NCBI GenBank assembly: GCA_023055355.1
Contig: JALJCS010000024.1
Location: 9,935,501-9,999,500 of the forward strand
Length of the DNA: 64,000 bases
Direction: 5' to 3'
Source of the DNA: Agelaius tricolor
Lineage: Eukaryota; Chordata; Aves; Passeriformes; Icteridae
A program made the position numbers and the translations under genes. Positions 1-13,100 of the stretch are shown here, piece by piece. Each line of letters opens with the position of its first letter. Position 1 is the stretch's first letter. The notes beneath the pieces are model-generated. The model searched no databases, had not been told where the DNA came from, and saw nothing but the letters and a program-made list of their open reading frames with translations.

Positions 1-2036
1 CTGCCAGAATCTAGTCTACAAAAAATGAACTACTGACAACATAGGTTTACCTTGCAACCTGTCCCAAGATCTCTGCTGAAAGCAAAAATCTCCTTGAGAC
101 AGCAACATGTGTAATACTCAACATCTTGTCAGATCAGCAGGTAAGTTTATTATACTGATAAGTAGGATAACAGAGTGTGTGAATGTAGCTTATCTGCAAG
201 GATTCCACAGGAAAAAAGACTCCTGGATTAGGTCACAGTTTAAAATCATAAACTATTGTATCTGCTTCAGAGAAATATTCAACAGCTGCATTGGAAAGAG
301 ATTGTAGAGAAGCAGTAATGAATTATCTGTATGTCATCAACTGAAACACTGACTTCTGATTTGTTATTTAGCAGTCATTTTTCTGAGTTCAGAAGTTACA
401 GACATAATTATGGGAAATACACAATTATTGTATCTATGAGACTAAATATGGATTACCTAAAGTGTATTAATTTAATATGCTATGTGGCTACACAACGAGC
501 CTCCTCCAAACTGTATCAACTGTGATCTAAAACAGCTACCACCAACAAAACAGATTTTGCTCTGTTTACATAGAGACAAAATTCATTCCTCTGCCCTGGA
601 AGATCCTTACCCACTCCTGTGAGTATAGGGGAGGCATGGGGTGAGTACTGGGGAAATGGCAGGACAGAAGATGATTTGTACAGTGGTTCAAACTCTTTGC
701 ACCCAGTTCTCTATATTAGCATGGATTAACTAGTTTCTATGGCAGACAAGCTTGATGCAGTTTGTAAAGGAGAATAATTAACAGCAATTTTTTTCCATAA
801 ACTAAAGCAAATGACATCGCTGTATACATGAAAGAACTGAATGACAAAAATCTGTAACACATCTCCTACACAGTAAATTTAACTAGTTAGCTGATGCAAA
901 GATATGAAACCTGGCCTGCTTACTAGTTTGAGGTTTTAAAGAGACAGATAACTGCTTCATCAAATTCAAAATCAGAGGATTAATGGGTTTGGGCCCAGAA
1001 AATTTTTAATTTAAATATGCTACATTTATAGAAGCAACATATAAACACTTCCATAATTAAGACTGAAAACATTAGAGATATAGAGCAAAATAAAGTATTT
1101 GTCTCAAGATACATACTAGGGGAAGAGGAATGTTAAGGAGTTCAACAAAAAATCATCACCTTACAATCTGTCTTTTGGTTTAATCTCACAATATGGATGC
1201 TGTCTATAGTTTGGGCTTTTACTACTCCTCCTCCTCCATGCATAACACTTATGTCCCACAAATACCATCTGGCATGTCTCCCAAGAAACAAGAAAAGGAT
1301 TTATTTTTGCTAACTACTCTTATTATTCACAGACTGTAAGGCAACTTTACTTGCATCGAGAAATCTGTGAGACTCTTTAGGTGTTTTGGTGGGCTTCAGA
1401 TTAAGCCTACTATGAAAGATCATCTATATTTACTGTCTTATTGGGAAAAAAATATGCACTGCTGGAATAGTTGTATTTATGTAGAATCACAAGCAGAACA
1501 TTAGAACCTCATAAAAATACCTTAACAGCACTTCTACAGGATCACAGGACATCCTGAGAAGGAAGGAGTTATTAACTTACTATGTATAGATGGCCTATCC
1601 ACTGCAATGCCATGCACCCTCTCAGGCATGCAACAACTGCCCATTGACAATGTCACCTCTAATTTTCTGTTTATACCTCCATTAAGGACAACCCAGATCA
1701 GGTATCTGCAAACACATATCTGGCTTAAAAATTATCTTCCAAGAATTGGCAATATACTAACACTGAAAGAAGAAACTCCTTCTGGCAAGATAAATGAAGA
1801 AAATGAGTCAGAGAAGTAAGCGCTCAAGAGTAATAGTTTTCTTGATCCTCCATGAAAAGGTAAAAGCTCTATAGAGAAGAGGTAATATCTTACCTCCTAC
1901 TTTAAGTGTTTGATGAATACTTTTCATTTTTAAATGTCATTAGTACTTTGTCACCCAAGTGTCCTTTAAATTGATTTAAAAAGTGTATTTTGTAGATTCT
2001 ACTTTATTATCTGTAGATTTTTTTCAATTTGGTTAT
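1..2036. other. WFS1: WFS1 intron 6, distal part
   Basis: AT-rich sequence without an open frame resembling a known protein. It should be intronic, because the final WFS1 exons lie to the left on the minus strand. Nothing else recognised. Confidence 0.7.
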
Positions 2037-2491
2037 TGTTAAGAATATGAACGAGGCCGAACTTTCTCTGGAGAAAGAGGTTCTCGTTTATTAAAATAGC
2101 TGCAAGGAACAGAGCACCCAGGATAAGCCCAGGCACGCACACAGTGAGCCAAAACCAGAACGGTGCACTATTCCCAAGTGCACCGAGCTCCCCCCAGAAA
2201 AAGTTACCAAAAAGAAAAACCCCAACCTGACCGAACTCCCGTCATTTAGAGCCCCCTTTGAGTCCAGGATTGGTCCGTTTTGGATCCGCATGGTGATTGG
2301 TCCATTTCCAGGCTTCTCATTGGTCTTTAACGCCGTTCATTCTGGACCAATCGTTTCTGCAGGGCTTCGAATGATTGGTCAGAGCTTCCACCCAATCCCG
2401 CTTCGACCTCGCTTTGCCCTGCCGGACCGCCCTTCCACCGAACCCTGGACCCTTCTCCTGGAACATTCTAATAACCCCCCCACTCTTAACA
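2037..2491 (-). mobile_element. Solo LTR of an endogenous retrovirus, sense to WFS1
   Basis: This 455-bp unit is GC-richer than its surroundings and bounded by perfect 8-bp inverted ends, TGTTAAGA and TCTTAACA, the TG...CA form of LTRs. On the minus strand it has a U3-like part with six CCAAT motifs in either orientation (plus-strand positions 2269, 2296, 2319, 2347, 2374, 2392) and an AATAAA poly(A) signal at 2092-2087 near its 3' end. No retroviral genes flank it, so it is a solo LTR left by recombination. No clear target-site duplication was found, so the insertion may be old or the ends slightly misplaced. The CCAAT-rich U3 recalls gammaretrovirus-like (ERV1) LTRs, but the family is not certain. 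Confidence 0.8.
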
Positions 2492-4183
2492 TAATACAAT
2501 TAATTAACATAATTAATACAATATAATTGAATTATACCTTAATTTAACTTAACTTTTACCTATAACAGTTATGACAAATTTCCCTGCCTCCCCCATCCAT
2601 CTTAGGAAAAGGAATCAATTCACATGAATTTCTGCCTACACTTACATATAGGTTCATTTACTGCCCTGCTATTTTATTTGCAATTTAAGCCTTAAAAAAA
2701 TAAATTCATATTTGCCAGTTCCTTTTCTGATAACTCTCTCAATTACTGAAGAATCCAGAACAAAATTGCTTGCTGTGCACTCACTTGTAGCAACCCATGC
2801 CAGTTCTCCTAAAGGGATGGAAAGAACCCCAATGCAACACAGCTCAAATGAACCCAAATACATCTGCATTATGATACAATGACTGGACAATGAAATTCAA
2901 CAGTCTTGTCCTTGAAGGACTGCTTCTAGCTTGCCAGAAGTGGCAGCCAAGTCACAAAAACAGCTGACAATAGTCTCACAGACGGTTTGATAGGACCACA
3001 AGCTTGCTTTCCAAAATATTATTTCTCACATCCCTTAATCCCTTATTCTCACACAGGCATGTGCCCCTGTTCCTCTTCTACTTCTGTGAAAGCTAATGGA
3101 AACTAAAATACTCTACTCTTCTTAGGAGTGCTATTTTTCAAGTCACCTGTGTAAAAAACACAATCCTTGAAGGTAAAGGCCAAATATACCTAATGAAATG
3201 TAAATCTAATCTTTCAAGGAGTTTAAACCTGCAAAGCTCCAGATCTGACTCTCTATTCCATGTATGACACTTCAGTTCCACATAATCTGAACTACAGATG
3301 TATTAGTAAATAATATGCTGCATGACATTTAAAAATGTTCTTCAAGAACTGATCTAGATTGCACATAACCTACTCCATATGACTTAGTGCATTTCAAGAA
3401 ACTGAGGTTTTCCTGACAATGAATAATTGAACCTTATGTTAAATACTGTTCTCGAAAAACTACACATGCTGCATTGTTGATAATTCATTTTCTTAATATA
3501 ACAATGTCCTCCTAAAAGCGCAAAAGCACATCAGTACTTCTAACAGTTATGCCAAACTAAAAAGAACTTTCATTTCCAATCCCCACTTCACCAAACCTTA
3601 CAAACCTCACAGACTTAAGTCTACAAATCTGACCCTGTGTGTGTTAAGGGGTTTAATTCTTTGCAATACATGAATTAAGCTGTTGTAAATAATGAAAGAA
3701 GTATCTTGGTGCATCTTTCCTAACTCATTCATTGAATAAATATGAAAAGACAAATATTAATTATAAGGGAAGAGCAAACGGAAGCAAGGCAAATAGAATG
3801 GAGGATCTGTCTGCACTAAATTGGTGCATAATTCATTCCCTCACTGTAATCCCTCACTGAAACGCTACTGCATTTAGAACTAAAAAAATATATTGAAAGT
3901 GAAAATCTTTGCTGAATAGACTTTTGAGTGGTGAAAGGGCAAAAATATGAAAATAACAAATGACATGCAAACTCCCTTTGGTGGTTGACTGTAATGGTGA
4001 TGTCTTCCGTGAGTTCACATGCAGATGATTTATTTGTTTTCCACACAGAATAAACTGACACTATCAGTGTATTGCAATCCAAATCTTCTACACATTCTTA
4101 GTCTGGCACCACAAAATTGTTTTCCAAAGCAAACTAGAAACTGAAACCACAGGCCAAGACTGAAAGCAGCAGCATGCACTCAC
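2492..4183. other. WFS1: WFS1 intron 6, proximal part
   Basis: Very AT-rich at 2492-2570, then ordinary intronic sequence up to the exon 6 donor. No exon or repeat family recognised. Confidence 0.75.
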
Positions 4184-4264
4184 ATTCACTGTTCACCAAT
4201 CGCTCCAGCATCCTTCTCTGCTTCTGCACGGACTTTGGGACTGGGCCAGGCTGCTTCTCACCAT
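4184..4264 (-). CDS. WFS1: WFS1 exon 6, last coding exon in window
   Basis: This 81-bp exon runs from the acceptor ATTGAAACAG to the strong donor GAAT|GTGAGT. It encodes [18 protein letters not shown] and LERLVNSE after completing an Asp codon, matching human [26 protein letters not shown]. The trailing T is the first base of the next Ser or Cys codon. The next exon in vertebrates begins with the KNYIALDD-type segment. I looked for it in 1-4183 on this strand and did not find it, so intron 6 is longer than 4.1 kb. Confidence 0.95.
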
Positions 4265-7159
4265 CTGTTTCAATAACAGAAGTCAAAGCAGTCAATTAAA
4301 GTGATCAAACAGAAACTGCAACATCTGGGGAATGACATTTCTTCAAAGTAAGGAAAAGACAAACTTACATAGAAAGAGATAACAAGTGGCTCGTTTTCTA
4401 TATTCCTGTTACTGTATTAGAAAAAGAAACAGGATTGCCATAGCTAACATTTAGTGCTGTAATGGCAGAATGTCTTGAAGACTGAATCTGTAAACTGAAA
4501 CATCTAGTGAGGTATCATCAAGATGACTGTTAGAGAGAAAAAAAAAATCAAATACAGAGCCATGAAATACCTATTTTTCCAAAACAGTGAGTGGTAAATA
4601 AAAATATTTTAAATATATGGTCAATTGAACAAGTGCTCAAATGACTCACAACCTACAGCAAGTGTTAGTCCAGAGAGCACAGTTTTTAAAAGAGGGTTAG
4701 TTCTTGAGAGAGTTACATTATCTTAAGTAGATTGTACATTTACTATTATCTCATTCCTGATTGTTCATAAAGCCCTTTAGGTTTCGAGCTGTACTGTGCC
4801 CATAAGTCTGTATTTTCTCAATACCATAATTCAGTTCATGAACAAACCTTCATTGTCAACTTGCCCAACATTTTCCAGCAGTTCAGAAACCGCTAATTGC
4901 TTCTTCTTTTTTGGATTTAATTTCCAATACATGACCAAGGCAGCTTTTCGAACAGCCCTCTCCAAGTCAGTCTCAGATGTTAACTTTTTCACCTCTTCCT
5001 CATTCTCAGTTGTTATGCCTCAAAAAAAGAAAAAATACATTACACACTCATTCCACACTCACGCAGAAATGATAGATTTTCTCACAATTTATTTTTCTCA
5101 GTTTAGTCTGAAACTTCTCAAGTTTCAGTCACATTCTGACCACCCAAGTAAATTACTTGAATGCCCTTCCGTGTCCATTGCTTATCAAAATCTAATCACA
5201 TTGCTTAGGTTTAAACTGTACTTCAAAGATGTGCAAGACATGCATTATACTATGTCTTGCTTCAACTTTTGAAGCACAGTGGATCAGGCAAAAGGTAGTG
5301 CAGACAGGCATGGGTGATAAGCAAAGGCACCAAGAACTGAATAAAAGTTGGTTTTCTTTTTTGTTTTGTTTGGGTTTTTTTTCCCCCTCATAAGAGTTCA
5401 GATAGTTGGTGGACAAGAAGAGACCATTCCAAGTATGAGAAGTAACATGAAGGAAGATGAGACTCTTAAAGTAGGAGAAGACAGTGATCAAGACCAATTA
5501 GAAGAGAGGTTGGAGAGGGGTAAAAGAATGAAACAACAGCAGATAAGTAGCTGGTGTATGGTTATATATGCTCTTCAGAGTCAAAGAAAAGAAGCTTCCA
5601 TGAAAGGTTAGGATGAGAAGAACATGCATGGATTTCATGAAGAAATTCAAGCAAATAACTAACAAAAATGCTTTAATAAGCAGTATTGGTAATTAGTGCT
5701 TTTTAAATTACCTGTTGGAACAGTCTGTTAGCAACTGCTTATGCAATTTTGCCACGATCATTTCCATCATACCTTAACCACTCTTTTCAGAGTTAAAAGG
5801 AGTACAGTATTGTTTCAGATAATGGGAGAAGTGCAAGCAGGAAGCCTCAGAGAACCCATACCTCTTCTGTCTTCCAGGCATCTACGCAAGAGTTTGACAG
5901 CTTCTCTTCGACCTTGCTTAGCAGCAAGGATGAACCAGTCAACTGCACTACAATTGTTAAGTTCTTCATCCTCCTCTTCTGCTAATTTCAGGAAGTGCTT
6001 CCCCACCTATAATAAATAGGAAACAAAATTCCTTCAATTACTGAAATATACTCTACTTTGTCTTTATGTCTTTCTCTCTTTCTCTCTTCTTCCTTCCCAG
6101 CCCCTAGGACTCAGCTAAGATAAATTCTCCCTGAACAAAAAGTCAAAACATTTGCTCCTAGCACTAAAGAACATAGTTGTAAGCTGATCTTCTGATTGGA
6201 AAGATCTGGAAGAACTGGAAGCAAGAAGGAATTGCAACATATTTGGCCAGGTCAGTGAATCAGTTGCTGTTGGTGTTCAGGCATCTGGCAGAATCAAGTG
6301 AAGCTCAGAGTGTTTAAAGTTTTCTTGAATTCTTTTCCTCCTACAACAATGACCAGACAATACTGCTAGTTTTCTTTTAGAGACAGAAAAAGTAAGTGTA
6401 ATATAATCTGATGACAGTGAAAATCAGAAATTCAGATGAAGCTATTGACAAGGCCTTGACATGCAGGCAGGCTTCAAGAAGGGCAATCCCTGACTCACAT
6501 CAGTTCAGTCACTAAAGATCAAAGAAAACTCATGATTATTTGGTGAATGAAATAAAACTAATACTGCTTAAGCATCAAAGAAATTCAGTGATAAGGCTTA
6601 TAAAAATTCTCCTATTCAGGATTACAGAAATTACCAAGCAGGTGTCTGTATTACTTTTTTACCGGTAAGAAAAAAACACCACCTTTTTTCTTCCTTCTAA
6701 AAATTAAAATATATGAAAACGTACTAGTAAATATATTTATGCAATGGTATGAAACTCTTCTGCTTGTCACAAGACAAGGGAATAAGAAGTGAAATGGCAG
6801 AAAATTACCAGAACTACTGGACATTTTATCTGCATACCTCAAGAATGTGGAAAATGTTTTTGCTTGGCTCACTGCACTTGCCCTCTGTCTCCGTAATGTT
6901 ACTTCATTCAGCTACATTCTAGAAGCAATTAATGCAATACCTGAATAGCTTTTAAAATCCACAATATTATCTGCTGGAATAAAAAAACTCTGTTTGAAAG
7001 GTTCTCTGAAAGTTTCATTTGTTACTGCAGTATTTGTTACTGCCACTAAAGGTGACTAAAAAATACAATTGAGAGATTAATAAATCATGTTACCCTTATG
7101 TAGATTAAATGCAGTGATATAATAGATATAATTATATACACACACACATATATATATAT

Positions 7160-7190
<31 letters not shown>

Positions 7191-10100
7191 GTATCATATA
7201 AGACAGAAAGGTCTTTCTTCTTCCAGTAAAGTTTATTTCTCCAGCCATTTAACTGGTTTCATACATTTCAGTGAGTGCTTCAACAACTTCACACAGACAG
7301 TTTGGGCAGACATAAATCCATAGCACATACAGAGAAGCTCTCCAAAACCATACAGAAATAAGGAGAAAATTGGACTAGATAATCCAAACATTGATTATAA
7401 AGTCATGCCAGAATTCAATGGGAGGTGCACACCAAGAAGAGAGTGTATGAGACAAAAAAAGAAAAAATCTTTCAGCAATTGCATGGCAATCTATCACTCA
7501 ACTGCAGTTGTACCTACAGCTATTTCTTTCAGAAAGGAATTGCTTGAACAGGTTATGGCAAATAAATATTTATCTGACAAGAACAGCTGTTTCTTAAGAA
7601 GGTTTATATTTATAGCCATTGAGATTTTGAGCAAAACTTCAAGAGTAGCAACATTTAATCACACAGCTCTTAAGTTTCTAAGGACCTTTTAGATACAGAA
7701 ACATGTATTGCAACATCAACAAACAGTTTGTGGGACTAGTCACAGCACAAAAGGCACATAGCACAAGCAAAATGATAGCATAACCAAAATTATAGCATAA
7801 CCTGTTTTATGACTGAAATGCTTTTTGGCTTGACTGTGGTTTTAACAGCAATGCTCCTACATCAAACCACCTGAAAATGGCTGCAAAGCTCTGGCCTGTA
7901 CCAGTCAAAGGTGGAAGAATGGATGGGAAACAGCATTAACCTCAAATCTGTCATTTAAGTAGTCTGGGATTCTCTCTTTCTTGTGAGCTGAATGTGTGAA
8001 ATAAAGTCATACTTGGTAACAGCTTAACACAGACCCTCACACTGTACTTGTCTAAAGGCTGCTCCCATCTCTGGCTTTGCTAAGTGAGGTGGTCATCTCA
8101 AGCAAGATGCCCCCTTGCAGACATCTTCTGGTTAAAGACACAGAGCTGCCTTTTCTCCATTACAGAATTCCAGCTGTGGGTGTTTCATTTATGCAACTGC
8201 CATATAGTTATTTCTTGATTAAAAAAATATATATAAAGTAACAGTAATACATGTTGACAGCCACTCAGAGTGCATTTATTTCCATAATCATTGCAGAATT
8301 ATTTTTGAATATATACAGAATAATAAAATAACTACAAGCCATTGAACCAGCTCATTTCTTGGGTTTGACTTTATAATTGTTAACAAACAGCACAAAAGTG
8401 GCATCTCAGCATCTCATTCATGCTCCTACAAATGTGAGAAATTAAAATACATTTTTCTAATTGATTCTAAAGGAATGTATTCAACCATAGAGAAGAAATA
8501 AATTTCTTTTTGGGTTTTAAAAACTAAAAGCTAATTCTCTCTCCACAAGTAACAAGAAACGTGACTGCATTAAAAAATAAATTACTGTATTTTGGGCTCC
8601 ATTTCAGGCAGTCAATTCACCCTGAGTGCATACTGAAGCAAAATTGTATGCTCTATCTTTTTATGGTAAGAATCCTATTATTGTGTGGGAGTAGAAAATG
8701 TACACAGTTAAAGAGATAAAGGAAGAGAGTGAAAGTGGAATTAATAGTCAAAGAGAAAAACCCCCATCATTTATATACATATGTATGCATCACAGACTTA
8801 GATTATGTAAGTATTTCTGAGTGTTCTTACTCAACTGGAAATTATATCCTGAAAGAATATTATGGACTTTGCTTTCTTATGTGTGGAGGAATAGAGCCAA
8901 AAGATGGATTTTACAGCACTGATTCCCTCAAGGATAATGTTTCATCCTCCACAAAGCCACCAGCTGTTTCAAAGTGAGGAATTTGTTACTATCTCAGGTT
9001 ACAACTCCAAGGTCAGCTTGCCCCTCAAACAAGTTGATATGGAATGGAGAACAAGCCTAGCACTGCCATATTTTTATTTACCAGCTTTAAAAGAATTACT
9101 TTCCCATCCCCACCTCTGATTTTTATTTACAATAGGAGTGGAGATCCTTAGGGAAAAATCCAAACCACCAACCAGCATGTAGGAGACTGCAACCATTCTT
9201 ATTTGTCATGAAAGCAGAATTTGGAAAAGAATGCTCAAGTAAAACACTAACCAGGTTAAACACAAATTAAAACCCTTCTCGAAAATTTTAAGCTATTTAT
9301 ACTAGACCACTATACCAGGCAATAGAATGCAGTGGAAAACCTGTACAATTTTTCTAAAACCTAAGGGAAAACCTGAAGTGCTAACAATGCAAGACAGAAC
9401 TGATACTATTAATTCAATTTTCTCTGCCATTAAATAAGTAAAAGATTTCAATAAACAAGAGGCTTCTTTTCTAAAATTCTAAAATTTCCCAAGTGTGCTT
9501 GGGAAGCAGTTTCTTTTCTAATTCAACAGAGAAATGGTATATGAGAAAACATCAACAACCAGCCTCTGTCCCTGCTAAAGCACCTCAATGGCAGCTTCCT
9601 CCAGGGTCCAGCCTAAGAGCCCTGGTATCTTTGTATACAGTGTGCTGAACCAGCAGCATTCAACAGTCCCTGTCTGCACAGCTCCCCACATGCTGCTTTA
9701 AGAAAAAGAAAAGCAAACTCAGTTCTGTACCTTTTCCATCCTAAATAGCTGGACCTGAAGCCACTCACACTGTCAAGGAAGCAGCATTTCTCAAGGCAGA
9801 GAAACCATATGGCATCACCTTCCTTTGAATAGTTTAGCATCTAAACAGACACAGTTCAGCTGAGGAAGAGATAATAGTTCTGCAGCAGGCAGTGGTATTT
9901 TTGGAATGGAGAGCAAACAAGACTGGACAAAAACCATATATAATTACCTCTGTTTGTGCTTTTGATTCTCCAGCTTTGGCCCTCTCAAGCAGTTCTTCAA
10001 AGAGCACTTCAGGTTCTTCCTTCATGCCCTCTAAAAATTAGATAAAGAAAATTGTTTACTAGCAATAGTTTATTTTTACAATTGGTGGTTGAAAAATTAA

Positions 10101-13100
10101 ATGATCATAACTAAAAGATCCAACATAAGGGTTTTCAAGAACAGTGGAAATTAACTTATTACAATATTGACAGTATTGTACTTCAGCATATTTACCCTTG
10201 TTATTTGTTACATGCCACAGGATGTCACAGTTCAGAGTTTCTCATTTACTTCCACAAAATTTGTTTCTCAATAGAATATTCATTAAAATAAATATGAGCA
10301 CATGTGGAACATGTAATATGGATCAACTTTTGTACTATTACTACTCTTTTCTTGATATCACTTCAGTCTTTCACCTGTCAATCTCTTTATTTAGCACTGG
10401 AATATTTTCTAAGATTTTCAAAAATGAATCAGTCTTTAAAACAGTGTATTTGAAAGCTCAGTCCCTCAGTCTCTAGAGCATAGAGAAACTAACAACAGTT
10501 ACACCTGCTAAACCTTGGGTTGTTTTCATTTTGCTCCACACTCCACCTTGTATTTTTCTTTCCCATCTACTGAACACCTACAGATTTAAACAACTGGTTT
10601 TCTTGAAAAGCATCATATTGCTCCACCAGTCAATCATAAAGAGAAACTTGAGAGCTTTATCTGATATCCAGTGTTTGCCAACAATATCAATAGCATATCA
10701 ACAATATGCTACTTGATGAATAAAGAATTAGTTAATAGCAAAGCTGATGAAGGCCAGGACTGCTACTCTTTCATGAGATGACTTCTCATAAATTAGTTTG
10801 GAAAAATTTTAAAGAGAAAAATCAATATAACTTGTATGCTTTGCGTAAGAATGGACATCTGACCACTGACTCAGAGTTACAGCTTTACTAACCAACCAAT
10901 CTAAAACTATAGTGAGAAAGGCAGACCCAAATTCCACAGTAAGCACCAGTCTGACCCCTATTGACCACATTATCCCACCCAAACACTCTGTGACCCTTTG
11001 TAGGTACATCCTGAGGGCAGTGGCAGCATGAAAAGTGTGCTTGGGAAGCAGTTTCCAGGTGTAGGAAAGTGACTTTCAGGCACCACTCCAAGTTAGAGTC
11101 CCTGCCTGACTGGGGCACAGCAATGTGAGCAGCTGCACTGCCAGCTCAGGGGCCAGGCACTACCAGCTCTTCTTCATGAAATGGCAGGAAGGAAGAAATC
11201 AACCCCATCCCACATGATCTCCTCAAGAACAGGGTCACTTGCACACTTTAACATCCATGGTACTGGGACCATTTTTAAAGAAGAACAGGCTACAAGCCAA
11301 CACTTCATTAAAATGGATATATTTAACAGGAGCAAATAATGAAGTAAGATTTCTTCTTCACCATGACAGTTTTGTCTGCCAAGTTCTACTGGGAAAAGTT
11401 CTAATGCCAGATTATAACATGTTGTCTGGCTAAACAAGGCACATAATGAAAAATAATTTTCATTTAGTACTTGGTCTTTTCAAAAAGCTGTAAAAATATT
11501 ATTGTAAAATAGGCAAACATCATCCCAGCAAAATTAACTACTTAATCTCCTTGCCCTGATATATAACCAACATAATTTGAACTCCAAACAAGTCGGAAGC
11601 CTGTTTTCCAGATGGCACCATTAACACCAGCAAACATCACTCAGGGGCTCTCTGCTAACAATAAACAGGAAGCTACAGGAAAGAGCATAGTGTTTGAAAG
11701 AAGCGAAATATTTATCTACCTACCCCACTCAAATGAAACAAGCTGACACTACTTTTCTTGTTTCCTCCTGTGCTTTCAAATTCATTCAACCCTTTTGCAT
11801 CAAAATTTCTGTACCTTTTGTTTTTTCTGTTCAGGGTTTTCTACATGTTGAGAACACCACAGATATTTCAGTGATACTCTGGATAATATAGGAGGCACCA
11901 TTCGTGCCTCCTAGTCAGTGTTAAATGATAAAGTGGAATTTACACATATAAGAAAAACAACAAACTACAGAAAGCAGTTTCCTGAACTGATAAAAGTTCT
12001 AATAAGAAAGGCAGTCTTATATGGCAGTCTCCTTCTTTCTGTCCTGTTCCACCTGGCACACACAAGAGCGTGGCACAGCTCTGACCCCTTTTAGCTCTTT
12101 TTGTTCAGTGGAATGTGTTAGATAAGAAAACGTATTTCAAAAGAAAGCTGAAGAAACAAAATGAAAATGTTTTACAACACCAGGCTATAGTTACTTTATT
12201 GCAATTACATTGCAGATTAACATGTACATAATGGTATTTGCAAGGATGGGGGAAAAAAAGAAAAATTAAATACGTGCAGCCTTATGAACTACCTCCTTCA
12301 ATGAGAAAAAAAAAAACGTTGCAGTAAACTAGTTGAACTTGTTTGTTCTAACAGAGCTGACTGCCAGGGGAAAGAAGCACTTTCTGCAGTTATTTTCAAC
12401 CTACTGCCCAATCTCTCCCACCCAACTATCAATTCTATGTTCTTGCACATGTGACCTATGAACATAAATAACAGATAGTTAATTAAAAATATGCCTGTGG
12501 GTTGATTCTGTAGTTGTAGGGTAAAGGTGGAGGAACACATTGTGGAGATCAAATTTAGAATATCTTAGTATATGCAGTTTGTGTAACCAGCAATATTTTT
12601 CCTCTGCTCAGAAGATAACCAAGAAGAGAATTAAACAGGCCAAGCATGAATGACTCTAGTTTCATGGCTGCCATTATAAATCTACTTTTTCATAAGGTAT
12701 ATAGGTCAGTCTCTGAAGGTAAAAGGTCCAGAGCACAGTCAAGGTGTGTTTTAGAACAAGGATGGCCAACGCATTCTTTCAATTCAGCTCAACACTGAAC
12801 AAACAACTACACAGGAGTATATGCACCCCCCACAACAATACCACAAGAACTGATGGCTGTAACTTATCACTCTTGTTCTTAAGCATGTTTTTAGTCAGAA
12901 AATGTCTTGTGTATTCCTCCCACCTAAGAGTATTGCAATGGAAATGCTGTCAGTGGAACCTTTTATTTTCCAGCTTTGCAAAGAACTCATACCTTTTTAA
13001 TGTCAAATTTAGCTCTGTCTTGAATATAAAAATTTCCACAAGACAGGAACACTCAACTTGCAATACTTCATATATCTTTTATGACAATTAAAATTGACTT

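Noticed and set aside
1..4183. Search for WFS1 exon 7 (segment like KNYIALDDFVE) on the minus strand
   Set aside because: No matching codon string was found. A weak GDDF-like reading near 1150 lacks the rest of the motif and splice sites.
4796..5272. 158-codon plus-strand open frame
   Set aside because: It overlaps WFS1 exon 5 on the opposite strand and is a shadow of it; the remainder is intronic.
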